Shown: positions 23,851 to 32,019 of the stretch, in pieces
Layout: each line of letters opens with the position of its first letter
Position numbering within the stretch: position 1 is the first letter of the stretch
Notes under the pieces: generated by a model
The model's database searches: none
The model's input: the letters and a program-made list of their open reading frames with translations, nothing else
Told to the model about the DNA's origin: nothing
Translations under genes and position numbers: made by a program
Assembly: GCF_014191495.1 (NCBI RefSeq)
Contig: NZ_JACHWR010000008.1
Location: 1-48,941, forward strand
Length of the DNA: 48,941 nucleotides
Direction of reading: 5' to 3'
From: Nocardioides soli
Lineage (GTDB): Bacteria; Actinomycetota; Actinomycetes; Propionibacteriales; Nocardioidaceae

Positions 23851-23866
23851 GGCACAATGATGCCTG
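23850..23866. promoter_or_regulatory. Extremely tight divergent start region (GH1 / pirin)
   Basis: Start codons GTG 23850 (minus) and ATG 23857 (plus) are 6 bp apart. A CATCAT box on the minus strand (23862-23857) lies 6 nt before GTG 23850. A CACAAT box on the plus strand (23853-23858) lies 7 nt before the in-frame GTG 23866. Each gene's promoter must therefore lie largely inside the other gene's coding sequence. Confidence 0.4.
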
Positions 23867-24528
23867 TGAGCGTCGAGATCCGCCGTGGAACCGACCGCTT
23901 CCTTACCCGGGATGAGGGACTCCTCACGCGCCACTCGTTCTCGTTCGGCACCCACTACGACCCGGACAACGTGCGCTTCGGTCGGCTGGTCTGCCACGAC
24001 GACCACCTGCTGGGGCACGGATCCGGCTTCGCCGACCACCCGCACCGCGACGTCGACATCGTGACCTGGGTGCTGAGCGGCGAGCTGCACCACCACGACT
24101 CCTCCGGCCACGCCGGGGTCGTGCGCCCCGGCGAGGTGCAGGTGCTGTCGGCCGGCTCCGGGGTGACCCACTCCGAGATCGCCGGACCCGGCGGCCCGAC
24201 CCGCTTCGTGCAGGCGTGGCTGACCCCGGAGGACACCGGTACGCCGCCGGCGTACTCCATCACGCCGGTCTCGCTCTCCTCCGGCCGCCTGACCGAGGTG
24301 GCGCGGCTCGGCGACGCGACCTTCTCCGTCGCCCGGCTGAACGCCGGCGACACCGTCGCCCTCCCCGACGCTCCCCTGCTGCACGCGTACGTCGCGGGCG
24401 GCGCGCTCGCCCGGTCGTCGCTGGCCGAGCCGCTCGCGGACGGCGACGCCTTCCGGATCACCGACGCCTCAGGAGTCAGCGTCACCGCCGCGGTCCCGAC
24501 CGAGCTGCTCGTGTGGGCGTTCGCCTGA
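23857..24528 (+). CDS. Pirin-family bicupin protein
   Basis: 223 residues. The N-terminal cupin carries the metal motif FADHPHRDVDIVTWVLSG (H61 and H63) and GVTHSEIAG (H105, E107). The C-terminal domain has SITPVSLSSGRLTEVARLGDATFSVARL and ends TELLVWAFA. Bacterial pirins bind Fe and some have quercetinase activity; others act on central metabolism. Consecutive ATGs at 23857 and 23860 and a GTG at 23866 are all possible starts; promoter spacing favours 23866. Confidence 0.9.
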   Translation: MMPVSVEIRRGTDRFLTRDEGLLTRHSFSFGTHYDPDNVRFGRLVCHDDHLLGHGSGFADHPHRDVDIVTWVLSGELHHHDSSGHAGVVRPGEVQVLSAGSGVTHSEIAGPGGPTRFVQAWLTPEDTGTPPAYSITPVSLSSGRLTEVARLGDATFSVARLNAGDTVALPDAPLLHAYVAGGALARSSLAEPLADGDAFRITDASGVSVTAAVPTELLVWAFA

Positions 24529-24531
24529 CGC

Positions 24532-24630
24532 GGTGGTTTCGAGGCTCAGGCCTTGACGGCCTTCGCACCTCAACCACCGGCGCCGGTGGTTGAGGTGCGA
24601 GGCGCGCCAGCGCCGAGCCTCGAAACCACC
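24532..24630. repeat. Palindromic repeat element, family B, inverted pair
   Basis: Two family B units head to head. Outer arms GGTGGTTTCGAGGCTC (24532-24547) and GAGCCTCGAAACCACC (24615-24630) pair perfectly. Inner arms GCACCTCAACCACCGGC (24565-24581) and GCCGGTGGTTGAGGTGC (24582-24598) form a perfect 34-bp palindrome. The two units differ only in their short centres. The right unit matches the single unit at 7713-7756. It fills the gap between two convergent genes. Confidence 0.88.
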
Positions 24631-24631
24631 G

Positions 24632-25567
24632 TCAGCAGATGACCGACAGCGCCCCGGGGACGACCTCGACGACGGCCGGGTCGGCGAGGGAGGCGGGGAG
24701 CAGGCCGAGGGGCTCGCCGTCGCCGCCGACGGGGATCGGGCCGCCCGCGGATCCGCGGAGCGTGCCGCTGAGCTCGACCCGCTTGCCGGTGAGCACGGTG
24801 ACCTCGGGGAGCGCGACGTGCCGGCCGTCGTACACCTTCGGCAGCGAGCGCATCAGCGCGAGCCGCGAGGCGGCCTCGATGACGATCACGTCGAGCACGC
24901 CGTCCTCGATCGAGGCGGGCGGGGCGATCTGCATGCCCTTGCCGTAGTAGGCGGAGTTCGCGACCACGACCGTGGCCGCGGCGTACTCGTGCGGAATGCC
25001 GTCGACCGCGACCCGGTAGCGGCCGGGCCGGTAGGCCGCGAGGGCGCGGAGGGCGGCGTAGGGGTACTGCATCGAGCGCGGGAGCCAGGTCGCCCGGTCG
25101 GCGATCGCGGCGGCGCGGGCATCGACGCCGGCGTAGATCGAGCCGGCAACCATCCGTCGCTGCGCGCCGAGGCCGGAGACGGCCAGCAGGTCGACGCGGC
25201 GCACCTCACCCTCGAGCAGCACCCGGGCCAGTGCGGCGGGGTCGTCGGGCAGGCCGAGCATCCGGGCGAAGTCGTTGCCGCGCCCGGCCGGCACCATCGC
25301 GAGCGTGGCGTCGCGACCGGCGACCAGCCCGGCGAGCGAGGAGAGCATGCCGTCGCCGCCGACCGAGACCACCACGTCGCCGCGGGCCACGGCCTCGTCC
25401 ACGAGCCGCGTCATCGCCTGGGGCCCGGGCGAGTAGGTGACGTCGACGACCGCGCCGGCCTCGCGCAGGAGGCGCGCGACCGGCACCACCGCATCCGGCG
25501 CCGCTCCGCCGCCGGAGGACGGGTTGACCAGGAAGGCGAACGCCCTGCCGTCCCCGTGGGAGGTCAT
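24632..25567 (-). CDS. Diacylglycerol/sphingosine kinase-family lipid kinase
   Basis: 311 residues. Catalytic DAGK domain: LVNPSSGGG (14-21) and VSVGGDGMLSSLAGLV (GGDG 70-73; the usual Thr after GGDG is Met), then MVPAGRGNDFARMLGLP, where ATP and lipid are bound. The C-terminal beta-sandwich follows (ANSAYYGKGMQIAPPASIEDGVLDVIVI). It phosphorylates a lipid alcohol such as diacylglycerol, probably at the membrane face. ATG 25567 overlaps the stop of the flavoprotein gene by ATGA, so the two are co-translated. The mycobacterial relative is, from memory, Rv2252. Confidence 0.92.
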   Translation of the reverse strand: MTSHGDGRAFAFLVNPSSGGGAAPDAVVPVARLLREAGAVVDVTYSPGPQAMTRLVDEAVARGDVVVSVGGDGMLSSLAGLVAGRDATLAMVPAGRGNDFARMLGLPDDPAALARVLLEGEVRRVDLLAVSGLGAQRRMVAGSIYAGVDARAAAIADRATWLPRSMQYPYAALRALAAYRPGRYRVAVDGIPHEYAAATVVVANSAYYGKGMQIAPPASIEDGVLDVIVIEAASRLALMRSLPKVYDGRHVALPEVTVLTGKRVELSGTLRGSAGGPIPVGGDGEPLGLLPASLADPAVVEVVPGALSVIC

Positions 25568-27132
25568 GGGATCAGGACACCCGGGTTGAGGATGCCGGTC
25601 GGGTCGAGGTCGGCCTTGACCGCGCGCAGCACGGAGACGCCGAGCGGCCCGATCTCCTGCGCGAGCCACGGCTTGTGGTCGGTGCCGATCGCGTGGTGAT
25701 GGGTGATCGTCGCGCCGGCCGCGATCATCGCATCGCTCGCCGCTCGCTTCGCGGCGTCCCACTGCACGAGCGGGTCCGCCGACTCCTTCGCGGCCACCGT
25801 GAAGTAGAGCGAGCACCCGGTCTCGTAGACGTGCGAGATGTGGCAGAGCACGATCGACGGGTCGCCGAGCGACGCGGTCAGCGCGGCCTTCACGTCGGCG
25901 TACAGCCGGTCCAGGTTCGACCAGAACGTCGCGGTCTCCAGCGTCTCCACCAGCACGCCGACGTCGAGCATCGCGTCGCGCAGGTACGGCGCGTCGAAGC
26001 GCCCGTGCGCCCACTTCTCTCCCACGTCCGCGCCGAGCGGGGTGCCGCCCAGGCCGGTCAGCACAGCGGAGACGGCCGACCGCTTGGCGGCGACCGCGTC
26101 GGGCTCGCCCTCGAAGCCGGTGATCATCACGCACCCGGTGGCGCCGTCGCCGCCGATCGCGGCCGGGTCGGCGAGGTTGATCGCGGTCTCGGACTCGTCG
26201 GAGAGCCGGAGCACGGTGGGCAGCAGCCCCGACTGGGCGAGCGTGCGCATCGCCGCCGCGCCGTCGGCGAACGACGGCCACCGCCAGCCCTCGTAGGTCT
26301 TCTGTGCCGGGAGCCGGCGCACCCGGACGGTCACGGCGGTGAGCACGCCGAAGGCGCCCTCCGAGCCGAGGAAGAGCTGGCGCAGGTCGGGTCCGGCGGC
26401 GTTCGCGGGGGCGCTGCCCAGCTCGAGCGACCCGCGCGGCGTGGCGACCCGCAGCCCGACGACCAGGGCGTCGAAGCGGCCGTAGCCGGCGCTCGACTGG
26501 CCGCTGGAGCGGGTGGCGGCGAAGCCGCCGATCGAGGCGTACTCCCACGACTGCGGGTAGTGGCCGAGCGTCAGCCCCTCGGCCGCGAGCAGCGCCTCCG
26601 CCTCGGGACCGCGCAGGCCGGGCTCGAGGGTGGCGGTCATCGAGGTGTGGTCGACGGCGAGCAGCCGCTTCATCCGCACCAGGTCGAGGCTGACCACGCC
26701 GGCGTACCCCGCGCGCCGGGCGGCCAGGCCGCCGGTCACCGACGTACCGCCCCCGAACGGCACCACCGCCAGGTGTTCCTCCACCGCGAGTGCCAGCACC
26801 GCCGCGACCTCGTCGTGCGTGCCGGGGCGGACGACGACGTCGGGCGCGTCGCTCAGGTCGCCGGACCGCGCCCGGAGCAGGTCGGGCGTGGACTTGCCGC
26901 GGGTGCGCAGCCGGCGGGTCTCGTCATCGACGCGGACGTCGTCCGCGCCGACCACCGCGGCCAACCGGTCGATCACGGCGCGGCCCAGCGCGGACGGCGG
27001 CGGCTTCGGCTCGGCGACGGCCGGGCGGTCATCGAGCCCGAAGACCATCTCGACCAGGCCGCGGGTGGCCTCGGGCAGGGCGGCCGCGCGGGCCGGGTCG
27101 CCCCAGCGGGACGGATGCATCTCGGCGTTCAC
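25564..27132 (-). CDS. FAD-binding oxidase, alkyl-DHAP-synthase-like
   Basis: 522 residues of the VAO/PCMH flavoprotein family. The FAD PP-loop is in VVPFGGGTSVTGGL (123-136), SIGGFAATRSSGQSSAGYGRFDALVVG follows, and the C-terminal active-site motif THHHAIGTDHKPW (HHH 478-480) matches alkyldihydroxyacetonephosphate synthases. These exchange the acyl group of acyl-DHAP for a fatty alcohol to start ether lipids; related bacterial proteins may be lactate or glycolate dehydrogenases. Its partners, a lipid kinase and GlpD, make a glycerolipid role likely. Start GTG 27132 is used; ATG 27120 is an alternative. Confidence 0.88.
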   Translation of the reverse strand: MNAEMHPSRWGDPARAAALPEATRGLVEMVFGLDDRPAVAEPKPPPSALGRAVIDRLAAVVGADDVRVDDETRRLRTRGKSTPDLLRARSGDLSDAPDVVVRPGTHDEVAAVLALAVEEHLAVVPFGGGTSVTGGLAARRAGYAGVVSLDLVRMKRLLAVDHTSMTATLEPGLRGPEAEALLAAEGLTLGHYPQSWEYASIGGFAATRSSGQSSAGYGRFDALVVGLRVATPRGSLELGSAPANAAGPDLRQLFLGSEGAFGVLTAVTVRVRRLPAQKTYEGWRWPSFADGAAAMRTLAQSGLLPTVLRLSDESETAINLADPAAIGGDGATGCVMITGFEGEPDAVAAKRSAVSAVLTGLGGTPLGADVGEKWAHGRFDAPYLRDAMLDVGVLVETLETATFWSNLDRLYADVKAALTASLGDPSIVLCHISHVYETGCSLYFTVAAKESADPLVQWDAAKRAASDAMIAAGATITHHHAIGTDHKPWLAQEIGPLGVSVLRAVKADLDPTGILNPGVLIP

Positions 27133-27136
27133 GCGT

Positions 27137-27159
27137 TACACTGTGACATATGTCGTCAC
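27137..27159 (+). promoter_or_regulatory. TetR promoter and operator over the start codon
   Basis: A TACACT -10 box (27137-27142) ends 7 nt before ATG 27150. The palindrome GTGACATATGTCGTCAC (27143-27159, with a perfect GACATATGTC core) covers the start codon and lies 10 bp from the start of the divergent flavoprotein gene. This is a probable TetR autoregulatory site able to block both promoters. Confidence 0.6.
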
Positions 27160-27752
27160 TTCGTCACAACGAGGCACGTGCTCCCGAAGGTCGCGACGCC
27201 TACCTCGACGCCGCGCGCGACTGCATCCTCGACGTCGGCTGGCGGCGGACGACGCTCACCGAGGTCGCCCGCCGGGCGGGGGTCTCGCGGATGACGATCT
27301 ACCGCACCTGGGCCGACATGCCCCAGCTGCTCGCCGACCTGATGACCCGCGAGTGGGGCACGGTGGTCGCGGAGAGTCTCGCGGAGGAGGACGCCGACGC
27401 CCCGACCGTGGAGCGACTGGTCGGCGACATCGTCACCACGATCCAGCGGCTGCGCGAGAACGAGCTCTTCGTCCGCATCGTCGAGCTCGACCCCGAGCTG
27501 CTGCTGCCCTACCTGCTCTCCCGTCGCGGTCGGTCACAGGACGGCATCCTGGAACTGACCGTCCGGGCGATCCGCGACGGCCAGGCCGAGGGCACCGTCC
27601 GTGCGGGCAACCCCGATGCGATGGCCCGGGCGATGCTGCTCGCCGCCCACGGCTTCGTGCTCTCGGCGCACACGATGGTCGACGACCGGGTCGCGGGCGA
27701 GGAGCTCGACGCCGAGCTCGCGCTCGCGCTGACCCGGAGCCTGCAGCCGTGA
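27150..27752 (+). CDS. TetR-family regulator of the glycerolipid locus
   Basis: 200 residues. The N-terminal HTH is YLDAARDCILDVGWRRTTLTEVARRAGVSRMTIYRTWADM (about 17-57), typical TetR. The ligand domain has ELFVRIVELDPELLLPYLLSRRGRSQDGIL and a helical C-terminus. It diverges from the flavoprotein/lipid-kinase operon across 17 bp and overlaps glpD by GTGA. The arrangement glpD-TetR divergent from flavoprotein-DAG kinase is, from memory, the same as mycobacterial Rv2249c-Rv2252. It probably represses both operons in response to a lipid or acyl-CoA. Confidence 0.92.
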   Translation: MSSLRHNEARAPEGRDAYLDAARDCILDVGWRRTTLTEVARRAGVSRMTIYRTWADMPQLLADLMTREWGTVVAESLAEEDADAPTVERLVGDIVTTIQRLRENELFVRIVELDPELLLPYLLSRRGRSQDGILELTVRAIRDGQAEGTVRAGNPDAMARAMLLAAHGFVLSAHTMVDDRVAGEELDAELALALTRSLQP

Positions 27753-29284
27753 ACCCCACCCGGATCACCCCCGGTCTCACCGACGCACCGACCGACGTCG
27801 ACGTCGTGGTCGTCGGCCTGGGCATCACCGGCGCCGGTGTCGCCCTCGACGCGGTCACCCGCGGGCTGAGCGTGCTCGCCGTGGACGCCCACGACCTCGC
27901 CTTCGGCACCTCCCGCTGGTCGTCGAAGATGGTCCACGGCGGGCTCCGCTACCTCGCGAAGGGCCAGCTCGGCGTCGCCCACGAGAGCGCGGTTGAGCGC
28001 GGTGTCCTGATGGAGGTCACCGCCCCGCACCTGACCCGGCCGATGCCGATGCTGGTGCCGCTCTCCTCCAGCGTGAGCCGCCTCCAGACACTCGTCACCC
28101 GCAGCGGGCTGCTCGCCGGCGACCTGCTGCGCCGCGGCGCGCACACCGACGCCGCGACCCTCCCGCGGCCGCGGCACCTCTCGGTCACCGAGACGCTCCG
28201 ACTGGTGCCGGCGCTGCGCCCGGCCGGCCTGCGCGGCGCGATGCTCGGCTGGGACGGGCAGCTCGAGGACGACGCCCGGCTGGTCGTCACCGTCGCCCGC
28301 ACGGCCGCGGCGTACGGCGCCCACGTGCGCACCCGCGCCCGGGTGCTGTCGGCCACCGGCACCGGCGTCGAGCTGCGCGACGAACTCACGGGGACGACCA
28401 CCGCCGTCACCGCCCGGGCCGTCGTGAACGCGACCGGCGTCTGGGCCGACACCCTCGTCGACGGCATCACCCTGCGGCCCAGCCGGGGCACCCACCTGGT
28501 GCTGCGCCGCGAGACGCTGCCCGGCCTGGAGATCTCCGTGTTCTGCCCGGTGCCCGGCGAGAGCAACCGGTTCGTGATGGTGCTGCCGCAGCCCGACGGC
28601 ACGGTGTACGCCGGCCTCACCGACGAGCCGGTCGAGGGCGTGGTGCCCGACGTCCCGGAGCCGACCGAGCCCGAGATCGGGTTCCTGCTCGACGTCGTGT
28701 CCGCGGCGTTCTCCCGGCAGCTGCACCGCTCCGACGTGGTCGGGGCGTACGCCGGGCTCCGGCCGCTGCTCGACACCGACCACGGCGGGGGCTCCGGCTC
28801 GACCGCCGACCTGTCCCGCCGCCACGCGGTGCTGACCAGCAGCACCGGCGTCGTCACGATCGTGGGCGGCAAGCTCACGACGTACCGCCGGATGGCCGAG
28901 GACGCCGTCGACGCCGCGGTCGCCCGTGCCGGGCTGCCCGCCGGGCCGTGCCGCACCGCCGCGCTGCCGCTGCTGGGCGCCGCGCCCCGCGCCGCGCTCG
29001 CCGACCTCGAGGAACCCGCGCGGCTGGTCCGGCGCTTCGGCACCGACGCCCGGCTGGTGCTCGACAACGCCCGCGAGGTCACCGGGCTCGCCGACGACGA
29101 GCTGCTCGCGCCCGTGGCGGACGGCGTGCCGGTGACGCTCGCCGAGCTGGTCTTCGGGGTCACCCACGAGGGCGCCGCCGACGTCGACGACCTGCTCGAC
29201 CGGCGCACCCGGGTCGGGCTGGTCCCGGCCGACCGCGCGCTCGCCGAGCCCGCGGCGGAGAGGGCGCTCGCGCTGGTCCGATGA
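27749..29284 (+). CDS. glpD: FAD-dependent glycerol-3-phosphate dehydrogenase
   Basis: 511 residues, GTG start overlapping the TetR stop (GTGA). FAD Rossmann motif VVVVGLGITGAGVALD (19-34), then the GlpD signature FGTSRWSSKMVHGGLRYLAKGQLG (52-75), and the FAD contacts near VVGAYAGLRPLL and IVGGKLTTYRRMAEDAVD. The C-terminal helical cap (DAO_C) is complete. It oxidises glycerol-3-phosphate to dihydroxyacetone phosphate at the membrane, feeding electrons to quinones. DHAP is also the backbone for ether lipids, which fits the divergent alkyl-DHAP-synthase-like gene. Confidence 0.95.
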   Translation: MNPTRITPGLTDAPTDVDVVVVGLGITGAGVALDAVTRGLSVLAVDAHDLAFGTSRWSSKMVHGGLRYLAKGQLGVAHESAVERGVLMEVTAPHLTRPMPMLVPLSSSVSRLQTLVTRSGLLAGDLLRRGAHTDAATLPRPRHLSVTETLRLVPALRPAGLRGAMLGWDGQLEDDARLVVTVARTAAAYGAHVRTRARVLSATGTGVELRDELTGTTTAVTARAVVNATGVWADTLVDGITLRPSRGTHLVLRRETLPGLEISVFCPVPGESNRFVMVLPQPDGTVYAGLTDEPVEGVVPDVPEPTEPEIGFLLDVVSAAFSRQLHRSDVVGAYAGLRPLLDTDHGGGSGSTADLSRRHAVLTSSTGVVTIVGGKLTTYRRMAEDAVDAAVARAGLPAGPCRTAALPLLGAAPRAALADLEEPARLVRRFGTDARLVLDNAREVTGLADDELLAPVADGVPVTLAELVFGVTHEGAADVDDLLDRRTRVGLVPADRALAEPAAERALALVR

Positions 29285-29332
29285 AATTCGGCGTCGACGG
29301 CTGTCGGTACCACCATGCAGACTGGAGCGGTC

Positions 29333-30325
29333 ATGACGACACCTGACAACGATCCCGGGGCCGAGCTCGACGACTTCCCGACGCTGACGCAGCGCTACCA
29401 ACGTGAGCTGCTCGCGCACTGCTACCGGATGTCCGGCTCGGTCCAGGAGGCCGAGGACCTCGTGCAGGAGACGTTCCTGCGGGCGTGGAAGGCCGCGGGG
29501 AAGTTCGAGGGCCGCTCCTCGGTGCGCACCTGGCTCTACCGGATCGCGACCAACGTGTGCCTGACCAACCTCGAGAACAAGCCGCGCCGGCCGCTGCCCG
29601 CCGGACTGGGTACGCCCGAGGCGATGGCCGGCGACGCGCTCGAGAGCGACCACGAGATCACCTGGCTCGAGCCGGTGCCCGACGCCGCCGTGGTGGTCGC
29701 CGAGCGCGACTCGATCCGGCTGGCCTTCGTCGCCGCGCTGCAGCACCTCCCCGCCCGGCAGCGCGCCGTGCTGATCCTGCGCGACGTGCTGCGGTGGAGC
29801 GCCGCCGAGGTCGCCGCGGCGCTCGACACCTCGACCGCGGCGGTCAACTCCGCGCTCCAGCGGGCCCATGCCCAGCTCGCCGAGCGCGGGCTGACCGAGG
29901 ACACCGTCTGCAACGAGCTCACCCCCGCCCAGGAGCAGCTGCTGGAGCGCTACGTCGACGCCTTCTGGCGCAAGGACGTCGACGCGATCGTCAGCATGCT
30001 GACCGCGGAGGCGACCTGGGACATGCCGCCGTTCACGAGCTGGTTCCGCGGGCCCGTGAACATCGGCTGGCTGATCGGCAACGAGTGCCCCGGCGGCGCC
30101 AACGACATGCCGATGCTGCCGACGCAGGCCAACGGGCAGCCCGCCTACGGCCTGTACATGCGCACCCCGCAGGGCGACTTCACGCCGTTCCAGCTGCAGG
30201 TGCTCGAGCTCGACGGCGACCGGGTGCGGCACGTGACCGCGTTCTTCGACCAGGCGCTGTTCGAGAGGTTCGGGCTGCCGACCCGGCTGCCCGCCGACCA
30301 CGCACCGGCCCCGAACCCTCGGTGA
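29333..30325 (+). CDS. sigG: SigG-like ECF sigma factor with SnoaL-like C-terminus
   Basis: 330 residues. Sigma region 2 at about 18-88 (YQRELLAHCYRMSGSVQEAEDLVQETFLRAWKAAGKFEGRSSVRTWLYRIATNVCL). Region 4 at about 128-184 (AFVAALQHLPARQRAVLILRDVLRWSAAEVAAALDTSTAAVNSALQRA). From about 204 a SnoaL-like domain follows (FTSWFRG, ANGQPAYGLYMR, FDQALFERFGLPTRL). The order and wording match mycobacterial SigG as I remember it. The appended domain is thought to modulate such sigmas in place of an anti-sigma. GGAG at 29324-29327 selects ATG 29333 over ATG 29315. The stop overlaps the next gene by GTGA. Confidence 0.93.
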   Translation: MTTPDNDPGAELDDFPTLTQRYQRELLAHCYRMSGSVQEAEDLVQETFLRAWKAAGKFEGRSSVRTWLYRIATNVCLTNLENKPRRPLPAGLGTPEAMAGDALESDHEITWLEPVPDAAVVVAERDSIRLAFVAALQHLPARQRAVLILRDVLRWSAAEVAAALDTSTAAVNSALQRAHAQLAERGLTEDTVCNELTPAQEQLLERYVDAFWRKDVDAIVSMLTAEATWDMPPFTSWFRGPVNIGWLIGNECPGGANDMPMLPTQANGQPAYGLYMRTPQGDFTPFQLQVLELDGDRVRHVTAFFDQALFERFGLPTRLPADHAPAPNPR

Positions 30326-30909
30326 CCCTGGCCGTGAGCGTGACGCTCGGCGGGTCCGTCGAGCTGCTCGACCGGTCCCTCGCCTACACCTGCGGTCGAC
30401 TCGCCGGAGTCCGCGACGACCTCCTCGACCGACGTACGCCGTGCGCGTGCTGGCGGCTCGCCGACCTGCTCGCGCACATGGAGGACGCCCTCGACGCCTT
30501 CACCGAGGCGGCGGGCGGCTCGGTCGACGTGCACCGGTCCCGGTCGGCCGCGGGCCCGGTCCCGACGATCCGGGCCAAGGCGACCGCGCTGTTGGGCGCC
30601 TGGTCGCGACCCTCGCCCGGCGACGTCGTGATCGAGGCCGCGACCGGCCGCCACGACCTGGTCAGCCCGCTGCTGGTCGCCACGGCGGCGCTGGAGGTCA
30701 CCACCCACGGCTGGGACGTCGGCCGCGCGGTCGGCGAGGACGCCCCGATCCCGGTCGATCTCGCTGAGTCGCTGCTCCCGATCGCGCGGGCCGCGGTGAC
30801 CCGGGCGGACCGCGGCATCCGGTTCGCCCCGGCGCTGCCGGCGCCCGCCGACGCTCCGGCCGACGCCCGGCTGCTCGCCTTCCTGGGCCGCCGGCCGGGC
30901 CGGACCTGA
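30322..30909 (+). CDS. DinB/maleylpyruvate isomerase-fold (mycothiol-dependent) family protein
   Basis: 195 residues. A helical-bundle protein of the TIGR03086-like group: LLDRSLAYTCGRLAGVRDDLLDRRTPCACWRLADLLAHMEDALDAFTEAA, then LLVATAALEVTTHGWDVGRAVG, where His residues could bind a metal. In this group the cofactor is usually mycothiol. The GTG overlaps the sigG stop (GTGA), so it is co-translated with the sigma factor and may be its effector or a detoxifying partner. An in-frame GTG at 30334 is an alternative. Exact chemistry unknown. Confidence 0.8.
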   Translation: MTLAVSVTLGGSVELLDRSLAYTCGRLAGVRDDLLDRRTPCACWRLADLLAHMEDALDAFTEAAGGSVDVHRSRSAAGPVPTIRAKATALLGAWSRPSPGDVVIEAATGRHDLVSPLLVATAALEVTTHGWDVGRAVGEDAPIPVDLAESLLPIARAAVTRADRGIRFAPALPAPADAPADARLLAFLGRRPGRT

Positions 30910-30963
30910 CTGGACCGCCACGATCCTTTACCCGATTCCGCCCCGGAGCGCGGCGGGTCTTCC

Positions 30964-30969
30964 TAGGCT
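30964..30969 (+). promoter_or_regulatory. -10 box of the LuxR-type gene (leaderless)
   Basis: TAGGCT ends 7 nt before ATG 30977; no ribosome-binding site lies between. It shows the -10 spacing seen at many starts in this window. Confidence 0.5.
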
Positions 30970-30976
30970 CTCCCGC

Positions 30977-31996
30977 ATGCCCGCGGCCTCGGTTACCCCT
31001 GCCTCCGACGCGGCGACGAGGAAGGCCGGTGCGGTCGAGGATCCGCTGGAGCTGCTCGAGCGCGGCCTCGTGAACACCCGCGCCGGCGCCATCGGCGCCG
31101 CGGTCGGCTACCTGGACCGGGCCGCCGCGACCGACGCCCTCGACGTCCCCCAGCGCGCGGCCCTGCTGACGGCGCTGATCGACTGCCGGCTGGCCCGCGG
31201 CGAGCTGACCGAGGCGCGGGTCGCGGGCGAGCGGCTCGGCGTCCACCTCGACCACGCCGGCCTGGTCGGCGCCACCGCCCACTACGGGCGCGGCGAGCTG
31301 TGCGCCGCGGTCAACGAGATCGAGCTGGCGGCCCACCACTTCGCCCGGGTCCCCCGGTTGCTGCGTCCGGGCGAGGACGACCCGGACGTGCTGCCCTGGC
31401 GCACGGCGGCCGCGCTGACCGCGGTCCGCCTCGGCCACCGGGTGGAGGGCACCGCGCTGGCCCGCGAGCACCTCACCCTGGCCGGCGTGAGCGGCGCGGC
31501 GTACCCGATCGCCCTCGGCCTGCGCACCCTCGCCACCGTCGACGCCCGTACCGACCGCGCCTCGCTGCTGCGCCAGGCGCTCGACGAGCTCGACGGGGTG
31601 CCGAGCGCGCGGCTCACCGCCCAGATCGAGACCGACCTCGCCGGGCTGCTGCTGCTCGCCGGCCCCGAGCGCGGAGGCGAGGTCCTCGCGCTGCTGCGCC
31701 GCGCCGAGCGATACGCCGGGAGCGAGAACCTCTGGCCGCTGCTCGGCCGGATCCGCCGCCTGCTGGGCCGCCTGGGCGAGCAGCCGCAGCCGGTGGCCGG
31801 CGAGACCCTCGCGTCGCTGACCGCGGCGGAGCAGCGCGTCGCCCGACTCGCGGTCACCGGGCTGACCAACCGCGAGATCGCCAACCAGCTCGTGGTCACG
31901 GTCAAGGCCGTCGAGTGGCACCTCTCGCACGTCTACCGCAAGCTCGGCATCAGCTCCCGCGGCTCACTCGCCTCGGTGCTCGGTCCCGGCATCTGA
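30977..31996 (+). CDS. LuxR-type HTH transcriptional regulator
   Basis: 339 residues. The C-terminal 59 residues form a GerE/LuxR helix-turn-helix (LTAAEQRVARLAVTGLTNREIANQLVVTVKAVEWHLSHVYRKLGI, 281-325). The N-terminal 270 residues are alanine/leucine-rich helices with a TPR-like rhythm (AALLTALIDCRLARGELTEARVAGERLG), resembling the C-terminal half of LAL regulators but without their ATPase domain. No receiver domain and no signal peptide. Its targets are unknown; it stands alone between the sigG pair and the convergent response-regulator gene. Confidence 0.88.
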   Translation: MPAASVTPASDAATRKAGAVEDPLELLERGLVNTRAGAIGAAVGYLDRAAATDALDVPQRAALLTALIDCRLARGELTEARVAGERLGVHLDHAGLVGATAHYGRGELCAAVNEIELAAHHFARVPRLLRPGEDDPDVLPWRTAAALTAVRLGHRVEGTALAREHLTLAGVSGAAYPIALGLRTLATVDARTDRASLLRQALDELDGVPSARLTAQIETDLAGLLLLAGPERGGEVLALLRRAERYAGSENLWPLLGRIRRLLGRLGEQPQPVAGETLASLTAAEQRVARLAVTGLTNREIANQLVVTVKAVEWHLSHVYRKLGISSRGSLASVLGPGI

Positions 31997-32019
31997 CCTC
32001 GGCCGACGGCGGTCCGACC

